From an uncultured Clostridium sp. (GTDB lineage Bacteria; Bacillota; Clostridia; Clostridiales; Clostridiaceae): a stretch of DNA of 64,000 nt. A program made the position numbers and the translations under genes. The DNA is taken from NCBI GenBank assembly GCA_937927335.1, contig CALBDU010000083.1:206692-270691 (forward strand), given 5' to 3'. The notes under the pieces were generated by a model. That model searched no databases and was not told the DNA's origin. It saw only the letters and a program-made list of their open reading frames with translations. Below, piece after piece: positions 14,918 to 23,912 of this stretch; the first letter of the stretch is position 1, and each line of letters opens with the position of its first letter.

Positions 14918-17395
14918 ATGGGTAAAAAAGTACTTATAGTAGGCGGAGTTGCTGGAGGAGCGTCTGCAGCAGCCAGACTGAGAAGGCTGGATGAAAATGC
15001 GGAAATCATAATGTTTGAAAGGGATGAATATATCTCCTTTGCAAATTGCGGTCTTCCATATTATATAGGTGAAACCATAAAGGAAAGAAGCAAGCTCCTG
15101 GTGCAGACACCGGAGGCTATGGAAGCCAGGTTCAATATCGATGTAAGGAATAACAGTGAGGTTACAGCAATTGACCCGGTTAATAAAAAGGTAACCGTTA
15201 AGAGCAAGTATAAGGGAACCTATGAGGAAAGCTATGATTATTTGATACTGTCGCCGGGTGGAAAGGCTATCAGGCCAAACATTCCGGGGATAGGCAGTGA
15301 TAAAATATTTACACTTAGAAATATACCGGATACTGATACTATAAAGGCATATGTGGATAAAAACAGTACAAAAAGTGCTGTAGTTATAGGCGGTGGCTTT
15401 ATAGGGGTCGAGATGGCGGAAAACCTTAGGGAAAGAGGTTTGAAGGTAACTCTGGTGGAGGCTGTGCCCCACATATTGGCACCATTTGATTCAGATATGG
15501 TGGTAATGGCTGAAAAGGAACTTGAGGACAATGGCGTTGAGCTTATGCTGGGTGACGGTGTTAAAGCCTTTGAGGAAATAAATGACGAGGTGCAGGTTAC
15601 GCTGAATAGTGATACAAAGCTTAATGCTGATATGGTTATTTTGGCAATAGGCGTTACTCCCGATACTGGATTTTTAAGAGAAAGCGGCCTGGAGTTCGGA
15701 CCAAAAGGACATATAGTTGTCAATGAAAAAATGGAGACAAATCTTCATGGAGTATATGCTGTTGGTGATGCAATTGAAATAGTTGATTTTGTAACAGGGC
15801 AAAAATCGGCAATTCCTTTGGCAGGACCGGCAAACAAACAGGGAAGGATTGCTGCAGATAATGTAGCTGGGTTGAATTCCACCTACAAGGGTACTCAGGG
15901 AACCTCCATACTTAAAATATTCGGTCTGACGGCAGCCAGCACCGGTGCAAATGAAAAGACCCTTCAAAGGGTAAATATACCATACAAGGTAGTATATGTT
16001 CATCCTGTATCCCACGCCTCCTACTATCCAGGTGCCATTCCAATGTCTCTGAAGCTTATATTCAATGAGGAAGGGAAGATTTTAGGAGCTCAGGGGATTG
16101 GTTATGACGGAGTTGACAAGAGGATAGATGTAATTGCAGCTTCAATAAGGTTTGGAGGCACTGTGGATGATCTGGCCGAGCTCGAGCTTTGTTATGCTCC
16201 TCCATTTTCCTCAGCCAAGGATCCTGTAAATATGGCTGGCTTTGTGGCACAGAATGTTCTGGCAGGAAGATCCCATATGGCTCCATGGAAGGATATTGAA
16301 CAGTATCTTGGAGAAGAATATCAGCTGGTGGATGTGCGTACGGATATGGAATATAGTAACGGCCACCTTGAAGGTGCAATAAATATACCTGTGGACGAGC
16401 TAAGAGACAGGCTTGATGAGCTTGATAAGAACAAAACCATCATCGAATACTGCCAGGTGGGATTAAGAGGCTATATTGCGGACAGCATATTAAGTCAGAA
16501 CGGCTTTAAGGTGGTAAATGTAACAGGAGGCTATAAAACCTCTTCAATGCTTAATTATAATCCAAAGAAGCCGGAAAATAAGAACAGTAACACTGGCGGC
16601 AAGGTGGAAATAGATCCTGATACCCAGGCTGTTAAGGAAGCTTCAGGTGACGGAAAATATGACAAAGCCCTGGATGCCTGCGGACTATGCTGTCCTGGAC
16701 CTTTAATGCAGGTAAAGGCTTCAATGGACGATATGAAGGATGGACAAATTCTTAAGGTATCAGCCTCTGATCCTGGCTTTTACGAGGATATAAAGGCCTG
16801 GTGCAAAAGGACAAATAATCAGCTGATGGATATTTCAAGAAGTACAGGAAATATTACAGCTCTTATAAAAAAAAATTCTGAATCAGCCCTGCCAGCCAAT
16901 GTAAATTGTACTGGTGATGCTTCAAAAGATAATAAGACCATAGTGGTTTTCAGCGGAGACCTGGATAAGGCCCTGGCATCCTTTATAATTGCCAATGGAG
17001 CAGCGTCTATGGGGAAAAAGGTTACAATGTTCTTCACCTTCTGGGGCTTGAATATCTTGAGAAAGCCCGAAAAGGTTGCTGTGCAAAAGGGCCTTGTGGA
17101 TTCCATGTTCGGCTTTATGATGCCTAGAGGAAGTAAAAACCTGAAGCTTTCAAAGATGAACATGATGGGAATGGGAACTGCCATGATGAGAAAGGTGATG
17201 AATGACAAAAACATCTCTTCATTGGAGGACCTCATAGACTCAGCAATGAAAAGCGGCATAGAAATTGTGGCCTGTCAGATGTCCATGGATGTTATGGGAA
17301 TCAAGCAGGAAGAGCTTATTGATGGTGTCAAAATTGGCGGTGTAGGCTACTATCTGGGAGAAGCAGAGGATTCAAACGTAAATTTATTTATATAG
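14918..17395 (+). CDS. CoA-disulfide/persulfide reductase fused to rhodanese, TusA and DsrE modules
   Basis: An 825-residue, four-module sulfur-transfer protein. Residues 1 to about 450 form a flavoprotein disulfide reductase of the CoA-disulfide reductase type, with FAD loop GGVAGGASAAAR and redox Cys44 in FANCGLPYY. A rhodanese domain follows (about 455-550, catalytic Cys in EYCQVGLRG). Next is a TusA-like domain (CGLCCPGPLMQVK), then a C-terminal DsrE/F-like domain with VACQMSMDVMG. Such proteins reduce CoA persulfide, polysulfide or disulfide with NAD(P)H and pass sulfane sulfur between modules. The start is at the ATG at 14918, after TTGGAGGG; an upstream ATG at 14885 lies inside arsR. 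A strong terminator follows. Confidence 0.88.
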   Translation: MGKKVLIVGGVAGGASAAARLRRLDENAEIIMFERDEYISFANCGLPYYIGETIKERSKLLVQTPEAMEARFNIDVRNNSEVTAIDPVNKKVTVKSKYKGTYEESYDYLILSPGGKAIRPNIPGIGSDKIFTLRNIPDTDTIKAYVDKNSTKSAVVIGGGFIGVEMAENLRERGLKVTLVEAVPHILAPFDSDMVVMAEKELEDNGVELMLGDGVKAFEEINDEVQVTLNSDTKLNADMVILAIGVTPDTGFLRESGLEFGPKGHIVVNEKMETNLHGVYAVGDAIEIVDFVTGQKSAIPLAGPANKQGRIAADNVAGLNSTYKGTQGTSILKIFGLTAASTGANEKTLQRVNIPYKVVYVHPVSHASYYPGAIPMSLKLIFNEEGKILGAQGIGYDGVDKRIDVIAASIRFGGTVDDLAELELCYAPPFSSAKDPVNMAGFVAQNVLAGRSHMAPWKDIEQYLGEEYQLVDVRTDMEYSNGHLEGAINIPVDELRDRLDELDKNKTIIEYCQVGLRGYIADSILSQNGFKVVNVTGGYKTSSMLNYNPKKPENKNSNTGGKVEIDPDTQAVKEASGDGKYDKALDACGLCCPGPLMQVKASMDDMKDGQILKVSASDPGFYEDIKAWCKRTNNQLMDISRSTGNITALIKKNSESALPANVNCTGDASKDNKTIVVFSGDLDKALASFIIANGAASMGKKVTMFFTFWGLNILRKPEKVAVQKGLVDSMFGFMMPRGSKNLKLSKMNMMGMGTAMMRKVMNDKNISSLEDLIDSAMKSGIEIVACQMSMDVMGIKQEELIDGVKIGGVGYYLGEAEDSNVNLFI

Positions 17396-17402
17396 GTTTT
17401 GG

Positions 17403-17430
17403 GGTGTGGTAAAAATTACCACACCTTTTT
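17403..17430 (+). terminator. Intrinsic terminator
   Basis: GGTGTGGTAA (17403-17412) pairs perfectly with TTACCACACC (17416-17425) around AAA, followed by five T residues. Confidence 0.9.
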
Positions 17431-17548
17431 GATTAAAATTTAATCATGATTAAAGGGAAATTAAAGACCTCGTCGAATATATATACATACTGCATATGCT
17501 GTTTTATGCAAATAGCATAATTTTTACAAAAGATAAGGGGGACATTTA

Positions 17549-19261
17549 ATGAACACAATCAAGAATCTGAAGACAAGGACAAAACTTTTGGGAGGGTTCC
17601 TAGTGGTGGCTATGTTTGTGGTGCTGGTTGGGGTGTACGGTATCATAAACATGAAAAATATCAATGACGGTATGACTAGCATGTACAATTACAAGCTAAT
17701 TCCTGTGGAGCTGCTTAATAAGATCTATGCCAATGAACTATCCAGCCGTGGTGAACTGCTGAATCTGGTGGTTTCTACAGATTCTCAGCAGCTATCTGAC
17801 AGCTTGAAAAAGATTCAGGATATTGAAACAGGAAATGACGAGTTGATTAAAAAATATGAAGCTACACAATTGATGGATGCAGAAAAGACATACCTTGCTA
17901 AATTTAAAGAGGAAAATAAAACCTACAGGGAGCTGCGAAAGCAGGCTATAGTACTTATCCAGCAGTCAAAGACCCAGGATGCACTGGTTGTTATTAACCA
18001 GGCTAAGAGCTACAGGGAAAGCGCTCAGGCAGATTTGGAACAGATGATAAAACTAAATGTGGATGATGCAGACAGACTAGCTACACAAGGTAACACCACT
18101 TTTGCAACAGCAAATAAGCTTATGATTGTGGTTACTGCAGCAGCTACTATACTGGCTGTTTTATTTGGTTTACTGCTGAGCGGTACAATTGTAAATGCCC
18201 TTAAAAAGGGTGTTGAGTTTGCTAAGAGTATAGCAGCAGGGGATCTAACCCATAAATATGAAGTGGATACAAAGGATGAATTCAGCACCCTTGCAGCAGA
18301 ATTAAATGCAGCAGTTGAAAATACCAGAAACCTGTTAAAATCCTTAAATGATAGCATATCAACTATATCATCCTCCAGTGAGGAGCTTTCAGCTACCAGT
18401 GAGGAAATCGCCGGGCAGGTGGAAAATGTTACAGCCTCTGTACAGCAGATATCCGGGGGAATGCAGGAAACCACAGCTTCTGTAGAAGAAGTGGATGCAT
18501 CAGCTAATGAGGTGCAAAAGGCAATAGTGGATATATCTGGGAAGGCCATGGAAGCCAGCAGCCAGTCCAGGGAGATAAATGAAAGGGCTGTTAAAATCAG
18601 CCAAAATGCGGAAAATGCTTCTCAAGAAGCCCAAAAGGTCTACAGAGATAAGCAGGTTCAGATCCTTAAGGCTATTGAAGACGGCAGGGTAGTGGATGAA
18701 ATTAAAACCATGTCCGATGTGATTTCAGGCATAGCGGCACAGACCAACCTGCTGGCTCTTAATGCAGCCATAGAGGCGGCCAGGGCAGGGGAACAGGGTA
18801 AAGGTTTTGCAGTTGTTGCGGATGAGGTCAGAAAACTGGCCGAGGAATCAGCTTCAACGGTGAACAGCATCCAGCAGGTTATAGGAAGGGTCCAGGATGC
18901 CTTTAGAAATTTATCCGATAATGCCAACAGTTTATTATCCTTTATCGACAACAAGGTAATAGCTGACTATGATGAATACAAGCAGGTTGGACATCAATAC
19001 AAATTGGATGCGGATAAAATAGGAGATCTGTCTGCAGTGATTGCAGCCGGGGCTGAAGAAATAGCTGCTTCCATGGAAGAGGTGAATTCCACTATCGATG
19101 CAGTGGCTTCAGTGATACAGGAAACTGCAGCAAGCTCCCAGGAGATTTCAGGGAATATGACAGAGGTTTCCCATGCTGTTGAGGCAGTAGCCAAATCAGC
19201 CATGATGCAGACAGACCTTGCGGAAAACTTGGTTAAGCTTTCAGCACAGTTTAAATTATAA
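17549..19261 (+). CDS. Methyl-accepting chemotaxis protein
   Basis: Transmembrane chemoreceptor of 570 residues. An N-terminal membrane helix (about 13-34), a four-helix-bundle ligand domain, a second membrane helix (about 192-215), a HAMP linker and a long methyl-accepting coiled coil are visible. The CheA/CheW-binding hairpin tip is intact: GIAAQTNLLALNAAIEAARAGEQGKGFAVVADEVRKLAEES. The C-terminus lacks a CheR-docking pentapeptide. AAGGGGG precedes the ATG. The upstream 150 bases hold no clear promoter; a flagellar sigma-type match was considered and rejected. Confidence 0.93.
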   Translation: MNTIKNLKTRTKLLGGFLVVAMFVVLVGVYGIINMKNINDGMTSMYNYKLIPVELLNKIYANELSSRGELLNLVVSTDSQQLSDSLKKIQDIETGNDELIKKYEATQLMDAEKTYLAKFKEENKTYRELRKQAIVLIQQSKTQDALVVINQAKSYRESAQADLEQMIKLNVDDADRLATQGNTTFATANKLMIVVTAAATILAVLFGLLLSGTIVNALKKGVEFAKSIAAGDLTHKYEVDTKDEFSTLAAELNAAVENTRNLLKSLNDSISTISSSSEELSATSEEIAGQVENVTASVQQISGGMQETTASVEEVDASANEVQKAIVDISGKAMEASSQSREINERAVKISQNAENASQEAQKVYRDKQVQILKAIEDGRVVDEIKTMSDVISGIAAQTNLLALNAAIEAARAGEQGKGFAVVADEVRKLAEESASTVNSIQQVIGRVQDAFRNLSDNANSLLSFIDNKVIADYDEYKQVGHQYKLDADKIGDLSAVIAAGAEEIAASMEEVNSTIDAVASVIQETAASSQEISGNMTEVSHAVEAVAKSAMMQTDLAENLVKLSAQFKL

Positions 19262-19263
19262 TA

Positions 19264-19295
19264 AAAAAGGAGAAAGGGTTACTTTTCTCCTTTTT
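19264..19295. terminator. Bidirectional terminator between convergent genes
   Basis: AAAAAGGAGAAA (19264-19275) pairs with TTTCTCCTTTTT (19284-19295). T-rich sequence lies on both sides, and it separates the chemoreceptor from the convergent dinB gene, overlapping the dinB stop codon. Confidence 0.8.
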
Positions 19296-20475
19296 CCTTT
19301 ATAATAAATACAGCTCTGTTTATAATTCCCGAGCCATATTTTTCACGGATTTCATCCAGGGTATTTTCCAGCTTTTCGTACTTTTTATGGGGCCTTTCCA
19401 TATTCATGGTGTCAAATAGTGAAAGCTGTTCCATGGCGGTTTCTTCTTCAAAGCCGCTTAAACTTATGCCCAGCAGTCTTGCAGGGGTTCCGTCCCAGTT
19501 ATTTCGAAGCAGCTTCATGCCGGCGGCATATATATCATTTGTAACACAGGTAGACTTAACTGATGCCTGTCTTGTTATGGTTTTAAAATTTGAAAATTTA
19601 ATAGTGACTTGAACTGTATGTCCCTTTTTTCCATGCTTTCTGGCAGCAGCACTGACTTCCTCGGACATTTTAAGGATAATGGGTCTGGCCTCCTCCAGCC
19701 TGGTAATATCACAGGCCAATGTGAGGGACCTTCCTATGGATTTAATATCCTCTTCGTCCCGAGGGCAAACGGCACTATAATCATTGCCATTGGCCAGCTC
19801 ATAGAGCTCCCCGCCGAATTTGCCAAGCTTTTTCACAAGTCTTGCCTTGTCATAAACTGCAATATCCCCGATGGTTTTCAGACCCATATCGTTAAGCTTT
19901 TCAGCAGTCTGCCTGCCTATGCCGTACATGGCAGCCAGAGGCAGGGGCCATAATTTTTTTTCTATATCCTTTTTCCAAAGCTCAGTTATGCCTAAAGGCT
20001 TTTTCATTTCCGAAGCCATTTTTGAAAGAAATTTGTTTTCAGATATGCCAATAGAGCAATTCAGACCCAAATTGGACTTGATATTGTCCATTATGTTCCT
20101 TGCAGCTTCCAGGGGCGTTCCAAAAAGGCCCTGGCAGCCAGTCATGTCCAGCCAGGCTTCATCAATGCTGTTTTGCTCAATAACAGGAGTATAACTACAA
20201 AGAAGCCTCATAACCTCCCGGGATTTATCCTCATAAAAACGGTGGTCCGGCGGGATAAGCTGAAGGCCGGGACACAGCCTTAACGCCTGCTGCACCGGCA
20301 TGGTAGTTTTAATTCCAGATTTTCTGGCTTCGTAGTTTGCAGTAAGAATTATACCTCTCCGGTTTTTGGGATCACCTGCCACGGCAGCTGGTTTATCTGC
20401 AATTTCAGGATGCCTAAGGGCTTCACAGCTTATGAAGAAGGAGTTCATATCCACCAGAAAAACAGTTTTTTTCAT
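19279..20475 (-). CDS. dinB: DNA polymerase IV (Y family)
   Basis: Low-fidelity translesion polymerase of 398 residues. The N-terminal motif is VDMNSFFISCE, with the steric-gate aromatic pair. The second catalytic motif is SIDEAWLD. The fingers/thumb region GIGRQTAEKLNDMGLKTIGD contains a helix-hairpin-helix. The family normally reads DMDAFFAS, so Asn replaces the second Asp, which is tolerated in some members. No obvious beta-clamp motif beyond QLSLF near residue 350, which itself fits the clamp-binding consensus QLxLF. It starts 22 bases after the stop of the transporter gene on the same strand. Confidence 0.93.
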   Translation of the reverse strand: MKKTVFLVDMNSFFISCEALRHPEIADKPAAVAGDPKNRRGIILTANYEARKSGIKTTMPVQQALRLCPGLQLIPPDHRFYEDKSREVMRLLCSYTPVIEQNSIDEAWLDMTGCQGLFGTPLEAARNIMDNIKSNLGLNCSIGISENKFLSKMASEMKKPLGITELWKKDIEKKLWPLPLAAMYGIGRQTAEKLNDMGLKTIGDIAVYDKARLVKKLGKFGGELYELANGNDYSAVCPRDEEDIKSIGRSLTLACDITRLEEARPIILKMSEEVSAAARKHGKKGHTVQVTIKFSNFKTITRQASVKSTCVTNDIYAAGMKLLRNNWDGTPARLLGISLSGFEEETAMEQLSLFDTMNMERPHKKYEKLENTLDEIREKYGSGIINRAVFIIKEKGEK

Positions 20476-20497
20476 ATAATCACCTGCTTTTAGGAAT

Positions 20498-21763
20498 TCA
20501 TAGGTTTGTAACCAGCAAAACTCCTGCAGAAGTCATCAGGAGTGCACCCAGGATATTTATAATGGTGCTGGCTCTGCTATTGGTGTATTTTCCCATGATT
20601 TTCTTATTCATACCTATAAATAATATTATAAACATTAAAGGAGGAGCCAGCAGCCCGTTTACTGCGGCCGCATAATATAATGCTCTCATAGGGTTAATTC
20701 CTATAAAATTCATTGCCAGTCCTAATAATGTGGAAACTGCAATTATGCTGTAAAACAAAGGTGCTTCATGGAGCTTTTTACCTAAGCCTTTTTTCCATCC
20801 AAGAGCCTCAGATACCGCATATGCACTTGACCCTGCAAGAATTGGCACTCCAAGCATTCCTATGCCTATGATACCCAGGGCAAAAACCAGATATGCCAGT
20901 TCACCGGCAAAGGGCTTCAGGGCCAGGGCTGCCTGGGGTGCGGTTTCTATGTCTGTTATACCATTTAAATGCAAGGTGGCGGCAGTTGTAATTACTATCA
21001 TAAAGGCAGCAGCTTGAGAAAAAAGCATGCCCATGGTTGTATCTATACGCATTTCAGTTATATCCGAGGGCCGTACTGTGGGATGCTTTGCCTTGTCTGC
21101 ATTATACCTGTGCCTGACAATCTTTTCCTCAACCTCCTCGGAAGCCTGCCAGAAGAAAAGGTAAGGCGATATGGTAGTGCCCAGGAATGCAACTACTTTC
21201 AAAAAGTAATCCTTGGTGTAATTATTATTGGGAACGGTGATGCTTTTTAATATCAGGCCCCAATCCTGCTTCACCATAAAAGCAGTTATGAAATATGCAA
21301 AAAGTGATAATGCGAAAAATTTCAATATCCTTGAATAGGAATGGTAACTTACAAAGATCTCAAGAATAATTACAAGTCCGCTGATAAAGAAAATCCAAAA
21401 GGAAAAAGAAAGCCCCAGCACCATCTGAGCGGAAGCTGCCATTGCTCCAAGGTCAGCTGCTATATTTACAGTATTTGCAATGAAAAGCAAAGCTACAGCA
21501 GTAATTAATACCCATTTGGGATAATGCTTCTTTAAAATTCCGCTTAGGCCTTTACCTGTAACCATACCGATTCGTCCGCACATTTCCTGTATTGCAAGTA
21601 CAAAGGGAAATGAGAAGGGGGTGAGCCAAAGCTGACTGTAGCCAAATATGGCACCGGTCTGGGAATAGGTAACAATTCCCGAGGGGTCGTCATCAGAAGC
21701 ACCGGTTATAAACCCGGGACCAAATTTTTTAAAAAATCTTTTTAAGGCTTTAAAAAATTTCAT
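20498..21763 (-). CDS. Nramp-related divalent metal transporter (possible Mg2+-transporting NRMT type)
   Basis: A 421-residue protein with about 11 membrane segments and the Nramp/SLC11 fold signature. The ion-binding motif of helix 1 reads DDDPSG (residues 24-29) where classical Nramp proteins have DPGN. Helix 6 reads TTAATLH where they have a Met-Pro-His-type motif. From memory, loss of the Asn and Met ligands marks Nramp-related magnesium transporters, so Mg2+ (with Mn2+) rather than Fe2+/Mn2+ selectivity is likely. The subtype is inferred. Upstream of the ATG is AAGGAGGAG. It precedes dinB by 22 bases and may be co-transcribed with it. Confidence 0.88.
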   Translation of the reverse strand: MKFFKALKRFFKKFGPGFITGASDDDPSGIVTYSQTGAIFGYSQLWLTPFSFPFVLAIQEMCGRIGMVTGKGLSGILKKHYPKWVLITAVALLFIANTVNIAADLGAMAASAQMVLGLSFSFWIFFISGLVIILEIFVSYHSYSRILKFFALSLFAYFITAFMVKQDWGLILKSITVPNNNYTKDYFLKVVAFLGTTISPYLFFWQASEEVEEKIVRHRYNADKAKHPTVRPSDITEMRIDTTMGMLFSQAAAFMIVITTAATLHLNGITDIETAPQAALALKPFAGELAYLVFALGIIGIGMLGVPILAGSSAYAVSEALGWKKGLGKKLHEAPLFYSIIAVSTLLGLAMNFIGINPMRALYYAAAVNGLLAPPLMFIILFIGMNKKIMGKYTNSRASTIINILGALLMTSAGVLLVTNL

Positions 21764-21918
21764 CTTTACTCCTCCTTGGGAAACTTATTTTATCAGTATA
21801 GCAAGACGGTAAAAACATTACAAGCTGTAATTTTTTGGAGGAAATATTTATTTTATGTAGAATATATCAGAAAATTGTGATAATGTAAAATAAAAATATT
21901 ATTTTGGGGGTGTCCAGT

Positions 21919-23820
21919 ATGTCAATAGCATCATTGCCCGTGGATCAGAGAGTTATAGATATAGATTCAAGGAGGTTTTCCTCAATTGAAAAGGCACTGG
22001 TGGAGCTAATAACAAACTCCGATGACAGCTACTCACGGCAGGAGAGCAAGGGGATTCCTGTAAATAATAAAATAGTAATAACCTACGAGCGTCACCAGAA
22101 TGGGGCTATATTAACAGTGACAGACCAGGCAGAAGGCATGTCCTTTGATAGAATTATTTCTGTTCTATCCTATGGAGGGGCACATAGCCTTATGGCAAAA
22201 GGTGAAGCAGGTGGAAGAGGATATTTCGGAAGAGGTATGAAGCAGGCGGTTTACGGACTTGGCCATGGATGGATTGAATCAATAAATGAAGGAACTATAT
22301 CCAGGATTGACCTTTTCAGAGGTAAGGATGGCGAGTACCTTTTTGATGACTGGGATGCAGGAAGACTGGCACAGGAGAAAGATTACAGCCGCCTGGATAT
22401 TCCTGAAGGCAGCAACGGCACCAGAGTAACTATTGTGGTGGAAAATCCTTTGACCAACATTCCCTACTTCAGCTCCCTTTCAAAAACCATCAGCAATAAC
22501 ATATACATAAGGGACATACTTGAAAGGCGTATTGTGGAGCTTGTGAATCTGAACCAGTCTGCTAAAATTGAGGCATCGCTGGTGCTTAGATACCAGGAGC
22601 CTGAGAACAGGATGCTGCTGGGTCCGGAAGAGGCGGGCACCTTTACATACAAGGGAGTAAGCCATATATTTTATATAACGCTGAAAAAGTCAATAAACAG
22701 GGAGCTTGTATTACGTGGAAATGAGCGCACCAACGGCCTCCTTGTAATATCAGGAACTGCAGTTTTTGACTGCCAGTTTTTCAAATATGAAAATCAGCTG
22801 GGAACAGAATACCTTTATGGTATGGTAAATTGTCCAAGCCTTGTGGAAATGCTTACTCAAGGCATACCAATAATAAGCGATGAAAGGGACGGATTAAATA
22901 TGAAGGATCCCTTCGTTGCTGCATTTTCTGAAGCAGTAAGCGAAATGGTAAGCGGCTTTATAAAAAGCGAGCAGCTGAGGCTAAGTCATGTTGATCATGC
23001 CACCACTTCAAAACGGACCCAGGACATGATTGAAAGTATTCTAAAGCGCATGAACAAGGTTGCTTCGGAGGATCTTGGAATTATTCTTCCTCCAGGACCT
23101 GGTTCAGGCACCTATGGGCCTTATGATACAGGCAGACCTGCAGTGCTGAGGTTCAGTACTCCTTTTTATTATAGGAAGGTATCACATCCCTTCCATGTGA
23201 CTTTGATAATAGATAAAACCCAGCTAATGCCCCAGGATATAATATCCTTCCGATATATATTAAACGATACTTTTAGAACTGAACCAGGAATGGATGCTCT
23301 CCTGGTTTCCCAGCTTCCTGAAGATGGCCGGGTTGAATTTCAGGTTACTGGAGATGTGGTGGGGCAGCACGGAAAAATTGAAGCAATATCCGGGCCATAT
23401 ACTGCGGTATGCGAAATTGTGATAGCTCAAAATGCTTCGGGAAAGGGATATGGACATCCTTCAGGCAGGCCAAACAGACCTTGGAATAGGGACAATTCCA
23501 CTGCTTTGTTCAGGGGCTATGAGCTCAGAAATTTAAGCAACGATATGGAAAGAGCTGTGTACAGCCCATCAGAGAGGCTTATCCTGATAAACACGGAAGC
23601 TCCTACTGTGAGACTTTATGTAAATGGCCAGGGCCACTTTAAGGATGGAGCCAGGCTGCTGCTGGCAGAGCTTTTGCTGGACGTAATTGCGGAGGAACTG
23701 GCAAAATATTATATAGACAGGACTGAGCAGAAGGGGCAGAGCGAAGCATATAAGCAAGCCAAGCAGGATATAGTAAGGCGTTATGGAGTTGAAGTTCATT
23801 CAATCCTGATGGGCGAATAA
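21919..23820 (+). CDS. GHKL-type ATPase of unknown function
   Basis: A 633-residue protein with an N-terminal Hsp90/histidine-kinase-like ATP-binding domain. The N-box reads ALVELITNSDDSY (about residues 26-38), the G1 box is degenerate (VTDQAEGMS) and the G2 lid reads GYFGRGMKQAVYGLG. The remaining 450 residues carry no domain I recognise; there is no histidine-phosphotransfer domain or MutL-type feature. The architecture is reminiscent of MORC/MutL-like standalone GHKL ATPases. The start is the ATG at 21919, preceded by GGGGGTG; a TTG at 21904 is unlikely. No partner gene lies on the same strand nearby except a separate signalling gene. Confidence 0.75.
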   Translation: MSIASLPVDQRVIDIDSRRFSSIEKALVELITNSDDSYSRQESKGIPVNNKIVITYERHQNGAILTVTDQAEGMSFDRIISVLSYGGAHSLMAKGEAGGRGYFGRGMKQAVYGLGHGWIESINEGTISRIDLFRGKDGEYLFDDWDAGRLAQEKDYSRLDIPEGSNGTRVTIVVENPLTNIPYFSSLSKTISNNIYIRDILERRIVELVNLNQSAKIEASLVLRYQEPENRMLLGPEEAGTFTYKGVSHIFYITLKKSINRELVLRGNERTNGLLVISGTAVFDCQFFKYENQLGTEYLYGMVNCPSLVEMLTQGIPIISDERDGLNMKDPFVAAFSEAVSEMVSGFIKSEQLRLSHVDHATTSKRTQDMIESILKRMNKVASEDLGIILPPGPGSGTYGPYDTGRPAVLRFSTPFYYRKVSHPFHVTLIIDKTQLMPQDIISFRYILNDTFRTEPGMDALLVSQLPEDGRVEFQVTGDVVGQHGKIEAISGPYTAVCEIVIAQNASGKGYGHPSGRPNRPWNRDNSTALFRGYELRNLSNDMERAVYSPSERLILINTEAPTVRLYVNGQGHFKDGARLLLAELLLDVIAEELAKYYIDRTEQKGQSEAYKQAKQDIVRRYGVEVHSILMGE

Positions 23821-23912
23821 ATGACAGCTTTCGAAATAATTACTGTATTGTTGTAAAAAAAAATCAATCTTAGTATAATACAGTTATATTAATGCGCAAT
23901 AGGGGGGATACT

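Noticed and set aside
17451..17480. Possible flagellar sigma (sigma-28-type) promoter before the chemoreceptor gene
   Set aside because: TAAA and a GTCGAATA-like box are present, but the spacing is 17 instead of about 15 and only about five of eight -10 positions match.
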